Source: Bosea sp. 685 (GTDB lineage: Bacteria > Pseudomonadota > Alphaproteobacteria > Rhizobiales > Beijerinckiaceae). Taken from it: a stretch of 64,000 nt of DNA. The position numbers and the translations under genes are program-made. Location: NCBI RefSeq assembly GCF_031884435.1, contig NZ_CP134779.1, positions 5,518,001 through 5,582,000 on the forward strand, in the 5' to 3' direction. Positions 37,564 to 46,052 of the stretch are shown one piece after another. Under the pieces are notes generated by a model. That model made no database searches and was not told the DNA's origin. It saw only the letters and a list, made by a program, of their open reading frames with translations. Every line of letters begins with the position of its first letter. Position 1 is the first letter of the stretch.

Positions 37564-38540
37564 TTCTTGTAGTGATTTTCAGATGCTTCCGGCACGAGAT
37601 CAACATTGATCCTCTCTCGCTCTACAACCATCGGACCTCGACGTACTTGCGCATGAATAGCCGTGATGTATTCACCCATAAGGCCAATAAACATGAGCTG
37701 AACACCCGAGAAAAAGAACAGCGCGATGATAATCGTCTGCGTACCGGCAGGCGCAGAGCCCTGTGATAGCAACGCCAAAACGAAGATAACGAGTGCGTAG
37801 AGAAGCGCAAGGCTGGCTACACCAAATCCGAGAAAACTACATGCGCGCATCGGAGCATCGGTAAATGAAAATATACCATTCATAGCCTGATCGATTAGGC
37901 GGAGAGCATTGTTTTTCGAAATGCCACGCTTACGCGCTTTCCAAGTATAAGGAATAATAAGCCTCCGGAATCCTGCCGAAGCAATAATGCCCCTTATATA
38001 GGGATACTGGTCACGATGACTGACGACAACCTCCCAGACCTTCCGGTCGATCAGTTGAAACTCCCCGACATTCTCCGGAATTTCAAATTCTGACAATGTG
38101 TTGACGATACGATAGAAAATGCGCCGACACGTGCGCAGCGCCCAAGTCTCCTCACGGTTCGCACGCGCGCCAGCCACGACCTCGATGCCATTCTCCCAAT
38201 GACGGACCATCTCGGGGATCAATTCGGGCGGGTCCTGCAGATCTACCGGCAAGAAAACCAGGATCGCATCGCCTGTCGCATAGCGCAGCGCATTGAAATT
38301 TGAGCGAAAGGGCCCGAAATTCCGTGCATTCAGGATAACCTTGACGGCAGGGTCCGCGGCCGCGATGCGCCGGAGAATTTCAACGGTCGAATCCTCCGAG
38401 GCATTGTCGGAGAAGATGTGCTCACGCTCATACTGCGCGAGCGGCCCGCTCGGCGCGAATAGCGCTCGCACCGCTTCATGACAAGCCTCAACATTTTCGT
38501 CTTCGTTATAGCAAGGGGAAACGATAGAGATGCGCGCCAT
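37560..38540 (-). CDS. Glycosyltransferase family 2, GtrB/polyprenyl-phosphate type
   Basis: 326 residues. The N-terminal GT-A domain has ISIVSPCYNEDENV, IFSDNASEDSTVEIL, ARNFGPFRSNFNALRYA and VFLPVDLQDPPELIPEM (metal-binding Asp cluster). Two C-terminal membrane helices follow (FGVASLALLYALVIFVLALL and IIIALFFFSGVQLMFIGLMG), then a GEYITAIHAQVRRGPMVVE tail. This architecture is that of bactoprenol-phosphate glycosyltransferases such as GtrB, which load a sugar on the lipid carrier. In its operon it occurs with a GtrA flippase and a large membrane protein. GC is lower than in the flanking rfb genes. Confidence 0.9.
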   Translation of the reverse strand: MARISIVSPCYNEDENVEACHEAVRALFAPSGPLAQYEREHIFSDNASEDSTVEILRRIAAADPAVKVILNARNFGPFRSNFNALRYATGDAILVFLPVDLQDPPELIPEMVRHWENGIEVVAGARANREETWALRTCRRIFYRIVNTLSEFEIPENVGEFQLIDRKVWEVVVSHRDQYPYIRGIIASAGFRRLIIPYTWKARKRGISKNNALRLIDQAMNGIFSFTDAPMRACSFLGFGVASLALLYALVIFVLALLSQGSAPAGTQTIIIALFFFSGVQLMFIGLMGEYITAIHAQVRRGPMVVERERINVDLVPEASENHYKK

Positions 38541-38544
38541 GGCT

Positions 38545-39258
38545 TCAGGCCCGCGCCGTCATGAAATGAGATTGTGCGAGCCAGCGCGTGGCGGCGGTCG
38601 CCTCCAGTGCGGGCTCGATCGCAAGGCTCGGCTTCACCAGCACTTCAGGCAGGCCCGGCAGAAGGAAGTCGCGCGTTGCAACATCCACATTGCGCCAACC
38701 CGCCGCTGGAAGCGCTCTTCGCAGTTCGCCGGGCGTAAATGCCATCTCGTCCGGCTCCAGCCTCGCGAAACGGCGTCCAATCTTTGTGCCAAAAATGAAG
38801 GCGCAATACGGGTTGAGGAAATTCGGTTCGACGAAGGCAAGGCCCCCGCCGGGGTTGGTTAAATCGTGCAGCGCGCTCAAAACATCGGGGAGACGCTGCA
38901 CCAGATGATGCAGGATTCCATTGCCGCACACCATGTCGAACCGACCGAAAGCCATAGGCTTGTCGCCAAGAAGGTCGAACAGCTCATAGCGCAAATTGGG
39001 AGCGGAGTGCCTCGCGCGGGCCTCCGCGACAAAAGCTTCACTGATATCGACCGCGACAATCTCCGCGTTGCTGTGTGTCGCGAGGTAAGCCGCCGTCTCC
39101 CCCGTGCCGCTGCCGATCTCCAGGACGCGCTGTGCTCCGAAACGCGCAATCTGCGTGACAAACCAATCGCCGCGCCGGCGCATGCGCAACGGCGTGGATC
39201 CGACCGGAGCAAAAACCTGATTGAATCCACGCTCGTCCTGCAGGGTGAATCGAGACAT
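38545..39258 (-). CDS. SAM-dependent methyltransferase (class I)
   Basis: 237 residues from ATG 39258. The SAM-binding motif I is RVLEIGSGTGETAAYLA, followed by EIVAVDIS (acidic residue of motif II) and MVCGNGILHHLVQRLPDVL; NPGGGLAFVEPNFLNPYCAF is the post-motif region. The target is unknown; in a polysaccharide operon, O-methylation of a sugar or modification of a lipid-linked intermediate is likely. The chosen start leaves a seven-base gap after the upstream methyltransferase gene, in line with the compact operon, whereas the longer frame would overlap it. Confidence 0.87.
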   Translation of the reverse strand: MSRFTLQDERGFNQVFAPVGSTPLRMRRRGDWFVTQIARFGAQRVLEIGSGTGETAAYLATHSNAEIVAVDISEAFVAEARARHSAPNLRYELFDLLGDKPMAFGRFDMVCGNGILHHLVQRLPDVLSALHDLTNPGGGLAFVEPNFLNPYCAFIFGTKIGRRFARLEPDEMAFTPGELRRALPAAGWRNVDVATRDFLLPGLPEVLVKPSLAIEPALEATAATRWLAQSHFMTARA

Positions 39259-39265
39259 GTGACAG

Positions 39266-40015
39266 TCAGACCTTTCGGGCGACGATACCATAGCCGAGCG
39301 GATCAGCCTTTGAGCCCCAGCCGAAGTAGAGGGAAAAATGCGCTAGACCAAGTGCCAGTAGAGCGGGAGGCACCGCCAGCAGCAGCAACGGCAGGCGCCA
39401 AGGATGGGATGGCTTGGCGAGTCGCATGCAGACGACAATCAGTTTGTTGGCGATCACGGCTAGATCGTCGCCGCGCTCTTCAATCGTCACGCTGTCGAAG
39501 CTCGAGAATATGCGCGCAAGACGATAGCGCGTGAAGCGATGATAATCATGCGGCGCGTGATGCACGCGAGCCGAGAAGGGCACCGTGGCGACCAGCGTGC
39601 CGCCCGGCTGCAACACGCGGTACATCTCCGATATCAGAGCCACCGGATCCTCCGCATGTTCCAGAACCTCTGTGCAGAGGATGCATTCCTGGCTGCCATT
39701 CGCGAAAGGAATGGTAATGCCGTCGAAATCCACGATCTCGGGGTGGCGCCGCATACCGAAATCATCGGCCGCGGGGACATCAAGCCCTGTATAGTGCACG
39801 GTCTCTGGCAAAAGGCTGCGAAAAGGCATTTCTCCGCAACCGACATCCAGCACGTTGCCCTGCATCTCAGCCAGATGTGGCACCAGGAAGCGCGTACAGG
39901 TCAGCAACTGGAGATCCAGCGTCATGCGCGCGGCAAAGGCGATCCGGCCCAGTGCTCCCGCGTTCCGCCGAATCGGAATGGGCTTGAACTCCTCAACGAC
40001 GGATGTTTTGCTCAT
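39266..40015 (-). CDS. SAM-dependent methyltransferase with C-terminal hydrophobic region
   Basis: 249 residues from ATG 40015. Motif I is NVLDVGCGEMPFRSLL; the middle has FANGSQECILCTEVLEHAED and VLQPGGTLVATVPF, then HHAPHDYHRFTRYRLARIF, a block I associate with sugar or wall-polymer methyltransferases. A hydrophobic stretch near the C-terminus (WRLPLLLLAVPPALLALGLA) may anchor it to the membrane where lipid-linked sugars are made. Seven bases follow the GtrA gene. Substrate unknown. Confidence 0.87.
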   Translation of the reverse strand: MSKTSVVEEFKPIPIRRNAGALGRIAFAARMTLDLQLLTCTRFLVPHLAEMQGNVLDVGCGEMPFRSLLPETVHYTGLDVPAADDFGMRRHPEIVDFDGITIPFANGSQECILCTEVLEHAEDPVALISEMYRVLQPGGTLVATVPFSARVHHAPHDYHRFTRYRLARIFSSFDSVTIEERGDDLAVIANKLIVVCMRLAKPSHPWRLPLLLLAVPPALLALGLAHFSLYFGWGSKADPLGYGIVARKV

Positions 40016-40022
40016 AGCGTTC

Positions 40023-40412
40023 TCATGGCGCGGGGCGCGGCGCCTGTCCACGGAAAACGAAACCGCGCAAACCCAAATAGCCGCATGTAGCCAGTACGGG
40101 GAGGAGAACAGCCTGCGCGATCAGCGGGCCGAGCCCAATCCATCCCAAGAGACGGAGCAGGACGAAATTCAAACTGCCGAGGGCGACGTAGAAAACCAGG
40201 AAGCGCGGCAATAGGCGGCGCGAAGTACTGCCGAATACCAATCCGCCATAGCTAAAAAAATTGAAGAGGAAAGCGAGCCCCGTCGCTCCTGCAACTGCAA
40301 GCCAAAGGGGCGTTCCAGCCAGCACGAGCACCGCATAGCTCACATAGCCGAAGGCCGTATTCAGCCCACCCACAGCCAGAAAACGCAGAATTCGCCACCA
40401 CTCCGCAGTCAT
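40023..40412 (-). CDS. GtrA-family membrane protein
   Basis: 129 residues, four hydrophobic segments, with the GtrA signature LRFLAVGGLNTAFGYVSYAV at the N-terminus and FLFNFFSYGGLVF in the middle. GtrA proteins are small membrane proteins thought to flip a polyprenyl-phosphate sugar. The start overlaps the stop of the epimerase gene (ATGA); the open frame upstream of 40412 is a shadow of that gene. With the GT2 gene at 37560 and the large membrane protein at 35204 it makes a gtrABC-like set. Confidence 0.9.
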   Translation of the reverse strand: MTAEWWRILRFLAVGGLNTAFGYVSYAVLVLAGTPLWLAVAGATGLAFLFNFFSYGGLVFGSTSRRLLPRFLVFYVALGSLNFVLLRLLGWIGLGPLIAQAVLLPVLATCGYLGLRGFVFRGQAPRPAP

Positions 40413-41326
40413 CTCGGGTGTGCTCGGTACCACTCGACCGTATCGGCAAGCCCAGTATCTATGTCGATACGCGGCTCCCAACCCGTTGCAGCACGCAAGC
40501 GTGCATTGTCGGCCTCCATATGCATAACTTGATCCGGTCGAAACGGTATCTCCCCGAAGACCAGTTCCATGCCCGGCGCGGTGAGATCGCGAATGCGCTC
40601 GACGACATCGCGTACCCGTACCGCCCGTCCCGAGCCAAGATTAAACACACCTGCAGCGGACTCGGTCGTAGCAACCGCCAGAATGCCGCGGGCGACGTCC
40701 TCCACATGCAGCCAATCCCAGCTTTGCGTGCCTAGCGTCGTTTTCGGTCGGCGCCCAGCCAGCATTTCGTTCACGAGCATTGGGATCAGCCAACCGTCAT
40801 TGTCGTCTGGTCCGTAAGTCGAAAATAGACGCAGCCAAGCATGCCTGATACCCGCCTGCGCTGCGAGTTGCCGTGTCAGGAAAAGCGAGGCCACTTTGGC
40901 AGCGCCGTAGAGCGTCGTCGGCTCGGGCAAAACATCCTCGCGCATCGAGGATCCTGCTCCGTATTCGCCTTGGCTGCCAACACCAACGAAGCTATTCACT
41001 CCGGCAGCGACACAAGCCTCGACCAGCGCACAAGCAGCCTCGACATTGTCAGTGATCTGTCGGCGGTCAAATCGAGCTGCATTCGCCACCCCAGACCAAG
41101 CCAAGTGGAGCACAGCGTCAGGGCGATACTTGGTCATGGCTGCCGTCAGTGCCGCCTGATCGCGCAGATCGATCTCAAGCCGTGCGAAGCGCCCAGCCAG
41201 CTGAGCGAGGCGTGGCGCGGGCGAGCCTGGCCTGATGGCTGCTGCAACCTCGTGCCCATCTTCGAGAGCGACTCGCAATGTCTCTGCGCCGACGAACCCG
41301 GTTGCTCCGGTAAGAAAGAGCTTCAC
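40409..41326 (-). CDS. NAD-dependent epimerase/dehydratase (sugar-nucleotide reductase)
   Basis: 305 residues from GTG 41326, overlapping the preceding transketolase gene by four bases (GTGA). Extended SDR: KLFLTGATGFVGAETL, LHLAWSGVANAARF, VGVGSQGEYGAGS and TLYGAAKVASLFL (YxxxK). HVEDVARGILAV and GWEPRIDIDTGLADTVEWY complete the family pattern. It would epimerise or reduce a nucleotide sugar. Directly after rfbF, rfbG and the two transketolase subunits, its best guess is stereospecific reduction of the branched sugar they produce; this is inference. Confidence 0.9.
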   Translation of the reverse strand: MKLFLTGATGFVGAETLRVALEDGHEVAAAIRPGSPAPRLAQLAGRFARLEIDLRDQAALTAAMTKYRPDAVLHLAWSGVANAARFDRRQITDNVEAACALVEACVAAGVNSFVGVGSQGEYGAGSSMREDVLPEPTTLYGAAKVASLFLTRQLAAQAGIRHAWLRLFSTYGPDDNDGWLIPMLVNEMLAGRRPKTTLGTQSWDWLHVEDVARGILAVATTESAAGVFNLGSGRAVRVRDVVERIRDLTAPGMELVFGEIPFRPDQVMHMEADNARLRAATGWEPRIDIDTGLADTVEWYRAHPR

Positions 41327-42225
41327 AGCAAACGGGCCGCGTGGTCTTCGATCGAGCCCAACCGATCCAGCAGCCAAGCTTGACTGCCAATCTGGCCGCT
41401 TAACGCATCCGTCACGCCAAACTTGCCGAAGCGTGGCGAGAGGCCATGTGTGAGTAGCAGATCAGCGACGCGGCTGCCGAAGCCGCCGCTGATATTATGT
41501 TCCTCAATCGTGAGAATGGCACGATGCGATCGTGCAACTTCCAACACCGCCGCCTCATCCAACGGGCGAAAGCCGGGGAAGCTCAGCACGCTGGCAGAGA
41601 TCCCGCGCCCGGCGAGCGCGTCAGCCGCCGAGAGCGCGCGACCAAGGATCGGTCCAGTCGCAAGCAGGGCGATGTCGGTCCCCGCACGCAGCGTGACCGC
41701 GCGTGCCAACTCAATCACTGTACCGGGAGCATGCAAAGCAGGCTCGCCCGAACGTCCGAGGCGGAGATAGGCCGGACAGCGGCGGTCGAGAAGCTGAGGC
41801 AACAGTGCCATCGCTTCGAGCGGGTCGGCTGGGCAGGCCACCACCATGTTGGGCAGCATCGCCATGATGCCAAGATCCTCGACGCCATGATGCGTATAAC
41901 CCTGCGCACCATAAGCGAGGCCACCGCCAACCGAGATCACCGTCACGGGCAGATTGTGATAGCACACGTCATTGCGCAACTGTTCAAGGCAGCGCAATGT
42001 CGGGAAATTCGCGATCGAATAGAGCACCACGCGACGCCCCGAGAGGGCGAGGCCTGCCGCGATTCCAACCATAGCCTGCTCGCAGACTCCGACATTGGCA
42101 TATTGTGTTGGCAAGGCCTCGGCGAAGCGCTCCAGCACCGAGTAGCCCAGATCGGCCGTCAGTAGCATCACATCGGGGTTGGCGTGCGCGTAAGCGGTCA
42201 GCGCGTCGATCGTCTCGGTTCTCAT
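41323..42225 (-). CDS. Transketolase, C-terminal subunit
   Basis: 300 residues forming the pyrimidine-binding and C-terminal domains of a two-gene transketolase. The TPP-activating glutamate is in YANVGVCEQAMVGIAAGLA; GYTHHGVEDLGIMAMLPNM and ILTIEEHNISGGFGSRVADL are conserved blocks. It pairs with the N-terminal subunit encoded just upstream (overlap ATGA). Split transketolases of this type accompany special sugar or secondary-metabolite pathways more often than central metabolism. Its place behind rfbF-rfbG suggests two-carbon transfer to a CDP-keto-sugar. Confidence 0.92.
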   Translation of the reverse strand: MRTETIDALTAYAHANPDVMLLTADLGYSVLERFAEALPTQYANVGVCEQAMVGIAAGLALSGRRVVLYSIANFPTLRCLEQLRNDVCYHNLPVTVISVGGGLAYGAQGYTHHGVEDLGIMAMLPNMVVACPADPLEAMALLPQLLDRRCPAYLRLGRSGEPALHAPGTVIELARAVTLRAGTDIALLATGPILGRALSAADALAGRGISASVLSFPGFRPLDEAAVLEVARSHRAILTIEEHNISGGFGSRVADLLLTHGLSPRFGKFGVTDALSGQIGSQAWLLDRLGSIEDHAARLL

Positions 42226-43037
42226 GCCACCTCTTCCAACTCAGCCAATGCGGCTTCGAGCTGCGCGACATCCGGGTTGCGATAGTGCCAGAGCAATTGG
42301 CCTTCCATAAACGAGATACCCTTACCCTTTATCGTGTGCGCCACGATCGCAGTCGGTCGACCTTCGCGTGGAGGCGGGCCCGATAGCGTTTCAACGAGCG
42401 CGGCATGGTCATGACCGTCCAGCTCGTGCACCCCCCAGTTGAATGCACGGAACTTCTCGGCAAGGGGATGCAGATCGCTCACCTCGGCGACGCTGCCGAA
42501 GCTCTGAATCTTGTTGTAGTCCACGATCAAGGTAAGATTGGACAGGCGGAAATGCTGCGCGAATTGGATCGCTTCCCAATTGGACCCCTCATCGAGTTCG
42601 CCATCGCTAACCACGCAGAAGCTGCGCCAGGAGGCTCCTGAACGCTGCGCGGCCAGTGCCATCCCGGCAGCCACCGGCAATCCATGACCTAGCGAACCCG
42701 TCGAAAGCTCCACACCCGGCACCATCGTAGTGACATGCCCCGCCAAGCGGCCGCCATCGGCGGAGTAAGTGTCGAGCTCAGCCAGAGGCAGGAATCCCTT
42801 TTCGGCAAGCGCCGCATAAACAATCGCGGCGGCATGCCCTTTGCTCACGATAAGGCGGTCGCGCTCGGTCCAGTCCGGGCGCGTGGAATCGATGCGCATG
42901 ATGCCGCCATAGAGCACGGCCATGATGTCAGCCATCGACAGGCACGAGCCGACATGGGAGGCGCGAGCACGGTGCGTCATGCGCAGCGCGTGGCGACGTA
43001 GACGGCGGGCCAGAGCTTCCGTATCGATTTGTTTCAT
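42222..43037 (-). CDS. Transketolase, N-terminal (TPP-binding) subunit
   Basis: 271 residues from ATG 43037. Contains ASHVGSCLSMADIMAVLYG, RLIVSKGHAAAIVYAAL, GSLGHGLPVAAGMALA and the thiamine-diphosphate/metal motif SDGELDEGSNWEA with DYNKIQ about 23 residues on; the usual GDG reads SDG. SGPPPREGRPTAIVAHTIKGKGISFME, read in parts, is the normal end region. Both ends overlap neighbours by four bases. Complete with its C-terminal partner, so an active enzyme is expected. Confidence 0.93.
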   Translation of the reverse strand: MKQIDTEALARRLRRHALRMTHRARASHVGSCLSMADIMAVLYGGIMRIDSTRPDWTERDRLIVSKGHAAAIVYAALAEKGFLPLAELDTYSADGGRLAGHVTTMVPGVELSTGSLGHGLPVAAGMALAAQRSGASWRSFCVVSDGELDEGSNWEAIQFAQHFRLSNLTLIVDYNKIQSFGSVAEVSDLHPLAEKFRAFNWGVHELDGHDHAALVETLSGPPPREGRPTAIVAHTIKGKGISFMEGQLLWHYRNPDVAQLEAALAELEEVA

Positions 43038-44098
43038 GCCGCCCTTGTTCCCATCATGGCGATCTGCGCGCGGGTCAACGCCACGACATCTTCGCCGCGC
43101 AACCACGCACCATACCAGTCCGCCGTCATTGCCACGGTTGCAGCAAAATCAAGCCTGGGCGTCCAGCCGAGGCGCGCCCGCGCTTTACTGCAATCGAGGG
43201 CCAATAGCTTCGCCTCGTGCGGCGCGCCAGAATCCGGCGTGATCTCGATACGGCCTTGCCCCAGAGCGCGCACCATGGCTTGCGCCACATCGAGTACCTG
43301 ACGATTCTCCGCAGGGTCAGGGCCTATATTCCACGCCTCATCAAAACCGTCACGGCCGGTCCATAGATGCTCTGCGAGCATCAGGTAGGCCGAAAGCGGC
43401 TCGAGTACATGCTGCCAAGGCCGAACCGCTGTGGGGTTGCGCAGCCGAACCAGAGCGTCATCGCTCAGACAGCCGCGCACGATGTCGGGGATCAATCGGT
43501 CAGCCGACCAGTCACCGCCGCCGATCACGTTGCCCGCGCGCAGTGTCGCGATGCGGGCAGGATGCTTACCCGGGCCGTAGAAGCTGCGCCTCATGGAGAT
43601 AGCGGCAAGTTCAGTGCAGCCCTTGCTGGCGCTATAGGGATCGTGCCCTCCAAGGGTATCTGTCTCGCGATATCCCCATTCCCATTCACGATTCTCGTAG
43701 GCTTTGTCGCTTGTCACGATAAGCACCGCGCGCGTTGCGTCGCACTTGCGCAATGCGTCGAGCAGCGACACCGTGCCGAGAACATTGGTCGCAAATGTCT
43801 CGACCGGCTCAGCATAGGAGTGCCGCACCAACGCCTGGGCAGCCATGTGGATGACCACCTCCGGCCTCGCCTCGGCGATCAGCGCGTCGAGCGCTGCTCG
43901 GTCGTTGATATCGGCTTGAACGAAGCGGCCGCGCGTCTTCAGGTCGAGCAGATCATGCAGGTTGGGCGAGGTGATCGGAGGAAGTGCCAGACCTGAAACC
44001 TCGGCCCCCAATTCAGCTAGCCAGAAGGCAAGCCATGCGCCTTTGAACCCCGTCTGCCCGGTAAGCAAGACGCGCCGCCCTGCCCAGAAAGAAGCCAT
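43034..44098 (-). CDS. rfbG: CDP-glucose 4,6-dehydratase
   Basis: 354 residues. Converts CDP-glucose to CDP-4-dehydro-6-deoxy-glucose. Diagnostic blocks: RVLLTGQTGFKGAWLAFWL, HMAAQALVRHSYAEPVETFA, VTSDKAYENREWEWGYRE, DPYSASKGCTELA (YxxxK) and NVIGGGDWSADRLIPD. The start ATG 44098 overlaps the rfbF stop by one base (TGATG). No rfbH (C3 dehydratase) follows, so the product stays at the 4-keto-6-deoxy stage unless the next genes act on it. Confidence 0.95.
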   Translation of the reverse strand: MASFWAGRRVLLTGQTGFKGAWLAFWLAELGAEVSGLALPPITSPNLHDLLDLKTRGRFVQADINDRAALDALIAEARPEVVIHMAAQALVRHSYAEPVETFATNVLGTVSLLDALRKCDATRAVLIVTSDKAYENREWEWGYRETDTLGGHDPYSASKGCTELAAISMRRSFYGPGKHPARIATLRAGNVIGGGDWSADRLIPDIVRGCLSDDALVRLRNPTAVRPWQHVLEPLSAYLMLAEHLWTGRDGFDEAWNIGPDPAENRQVLDVAQAMVRALGQGRIEITPDSGAPHEAKLLALDCSKARARLGWTPRLDFAATVAMTADWYGAWLRGEDVVALTRAQIAMMGTRAA

Positions 44099-44865
44099 CA
44101 CCACTGCTTCCAGGGTGGACTTCCCGAAGCCCAGAGCTGCTCAAGATAAGTCCGGTCACGGATCGTATCCATGGGTTGGAAAAAGCCTTCATGACGGAAG
44201 GCGTGCAAGTCGCCATCTGCAGCAAGCCGCTCCAACGGCTCTTGTTCCCATACGGTTGAATCGCCAGCAATGAGCCGGCCGACCAGAGGAGAAAGAACGA
44301 AAAATCCCCCGTTTATGAAGCCGCCCTCGCCCTTCGGCTTTTCGCGGAAGCTCATCACGCGGTCGCCCTCCAAATCGAGAATGCCGAAGCGAAGGGGAGG
44401 ATAGACAGCTGTCACTGTTGCCAGCTTTCCATGCTTGCGGTGGAAACGGATCGACTCTCCAATATTGACGTCGGAGACACCGTCTCCATAGGTCAGACAG
44501 AAGGCATCGCCCTCGATAAGGTCCAATACCCGAGCAAGGCGCCCACCGGTCATTGTGGCTTCGCCCGTGTCGATCAAAGTGACTCGCCAGTCTTCTGCCT
44601 CATTGCGATGCGTCGTCATTGAATGAGCGGCCAGATCGAAGGTCACATCGGACATGTGCAATGTATAGTTCGCAAAAAATTCCTTGATCAGATGCCCCTT
44701 ATATCCAAGGCAAACGATGAAATCTGTCACGCCATGCGCGGCGTACATCTTCATGATATGCCATAGGATAGGCCGCCCCCCGATTTCGACCAGAGGCTTC
44801 GGCTTCACCAACGTCTCTTCGCTGAGACGAGTACCGAGCCCTCCAGCTAGAATTACGGCCTGCAT
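44098..44865 (-). CDS. rfbF: Glucose-1-phosphate cytidylyltransferase
   Basis: 255 residues from ATG 44865 (MQAVILAGGLGTRLSEET). Makes CDP-glucose. KPKPLVEIGGRPILWHIMKMY and TYGDGVSDVNIGESI are family signatures, as are ILDLEGDRVMSFREKPKGEGGFINGGFFV, read in parts, and FHRKHGKLATVTAV. The frame is open 18 codons upstream without conserved residues. It is the first recognised gene of the eleven-gene minus-strand operon. Confidence 0.95.
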   Translation of the reverse strand: MQAVILAGGLGTRLSEETLVKPKPLVEIGGRPILWHIMKMYAAHGVTDFIVCLGYKGHLIKEFFANYTLHMSDVTFDLAAHSMTTHRNEAEDWRVTLIDTGEATMTGGRLARVLDLIEGDAFCLTYGDGVSDVNIGESIRFHRKHGKLATVTAVYPPLRFGILDLEGDRVMSFREKPKGEGGFINGGFFVLSPLVGRLIAGDSTVWEQEPLERLAADGDLHAFRHEGFFQPMDTIRDRTYLEQLWASGSPPWKQW

Positions 44866-44955
44866 ATCAAATCCCAATCGCACAACCTCACGAAGCGCGG
44901 GAACAGCTACCTCAGCCATGGGCGAACATCAATTGCGGCGCGAGAGCTGGCTTGA

Positions 44956-45336
44956 TCAAACTGCACAGCTCGGCTGAGTGGCGTTTAGGCCAGAAAAGAG
45001 GCCATGACGAGATGCGTGCGCCGGAACCACAGTCCGGCTTTCACGGAAGGTGGCGTTGGCTTCAATCAGGGCGAGTAGACGCCGGCCAAGTTCGGCCTCA
45101 AAGACCGCATAAGGCCAGAAATGGAACGCAGGAGTCGCCCCTGGAATAGTGTTGTCCGAGGCATCGTCTGCGGTCAGATCGACGCGATATGGCAGACTGA
45201 TGCATGCGCCACGGACTTTGCGCCAAAGCGGCGCGACTGAGGCAGCCGCGGTGGCCCATTCGGGAACGTCATAAACAATTCCCTCGCCCGTTTGTTCTGA
45301 TTGAGAAATTTTAAATTGCGCAGGCGCGCGGCCGCG
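44956..45336 (-). pseudogene. Start-less coding fragment upstream of rfbF (unrecognised)
   Basis: An uninterrupted 126-codon frame between two stops on the minus strand. It has no ATG, and its only alternative start is a late GTG. Its translation looks like real protein, for example GEGIVYDVPEWATAAASVAP, WRKVRGACISLPYRVDLTAD, FHFWPYAVFEAELGRRLLAL and IEANATFRESRTVVPAHASR. I do not recognise the family. It may be the C-terminal remnant of a gene that lost its N-terminus when the plus-strand methyltransferase gene (start 45369) arrived. It could also be chance. Nothing else is seen in 44866-45368. Confidence 0.3.
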
Positions 45337-45368
45337 TCATGTGTTATTGCCGCAGGCTCCTTGGAGGC

Positions 45369-46052
45369 ATGAGCTTGATTATCTGTTCGATCTGCGGAAA
45401 TGACGAGTTTGAAGACACAACGATCCTATGGCCCGCTCTAATCGAGGAGTGGGAGATATCGACCGAGGAGGCGGATTATATTAATCGCCAGCAAGGCACG
45501 CATTGCGTAAGGTGCAAAGCAAATCTTCGCGGTGTTGCGCTCGGAAACGCCATTCGCGAGGTTGTCGGAACAGGAGAGCCGCTGACGAGATTCGTCAAGA
45601 CTTCCTCCGCTGGTCGCCTGCGTGTTCTGGATATCAATGGGACCGCAGCTTCTGAAGTCTTGTCCGCTCTCCCCGGGTATGTGCGAGCTGATTACCCCGA
45701 CGTTGATATGCAGGCTATGCCATTCAAGGCGGCATCCTTCGATGTCGTCATCCATTCGGACACACTTGAACATGTTCCGCGTCCATTGGATGGACTAAAG
45801 GAATGCCGCCGCATTCTGGCTCCGAATGGTCATCTTTGCTATACTGTTCCCATTATCGTCGGCAGGATGACGAGAAATAGACAGAATTTGCGGCCCAGTT
45901 ACCACGGCAATCCGGAGGAGTCCGGCTACGACTTCATCGTTCAAACCGAGTTTGGCGCAGATGCTTGGACATTCCCGCTCCAAGCTGGATTCTCTTCTGT
46001 GAAGATCAACACGGTATCATTCCCAGCCGCAACAGCTCTGACAGCTTGTTAA
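45369..46052 (+). CDS. SAM-dependent methyltransferase with N-terminal zinc ribbon
   Basis: About 227 residues. The N-terminus has CSICGND and, some 40 residues later, HCVRCKANLRG, a CxxC...CxxC zinc ribbon. The methyltransferase part is degenerate at motif I (LRVLDINGTAASEVL) but shows FDVVIHSDTLEHVPRPLDGL and ILAPNGHLCYTVP. Such proteins occur in glycan clusters next to glycosyltransferases. The start is uncertain: GGAGG lies only one base before ATG 45369, TTG 45375 is better spaced, and ATG 45339 is also in frame. The gene is isolated, opposite in strand to the rfbF operon, and visibly lower in GC. Confidence 0.7.
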   Translation: MSLIICSICGNDEFEDTTILWPALIEEWEISTEEADYINRQQGTHCVRCKANLRGVALGNAIREVVGTGEPLTRFVKTSSAGRLRVLDINGTAASEVLSALPGYVRADYPDVDMQAMPFKAASFDVVIHSDTLEHVPRPLDGLKECRRILAPNGHLCYTVPIIVGRMTRNRQNLRPSYHGNPEESGYDFIVQTEFGADAWTFPLQAGFSSVKINTVSFPAATALTAC

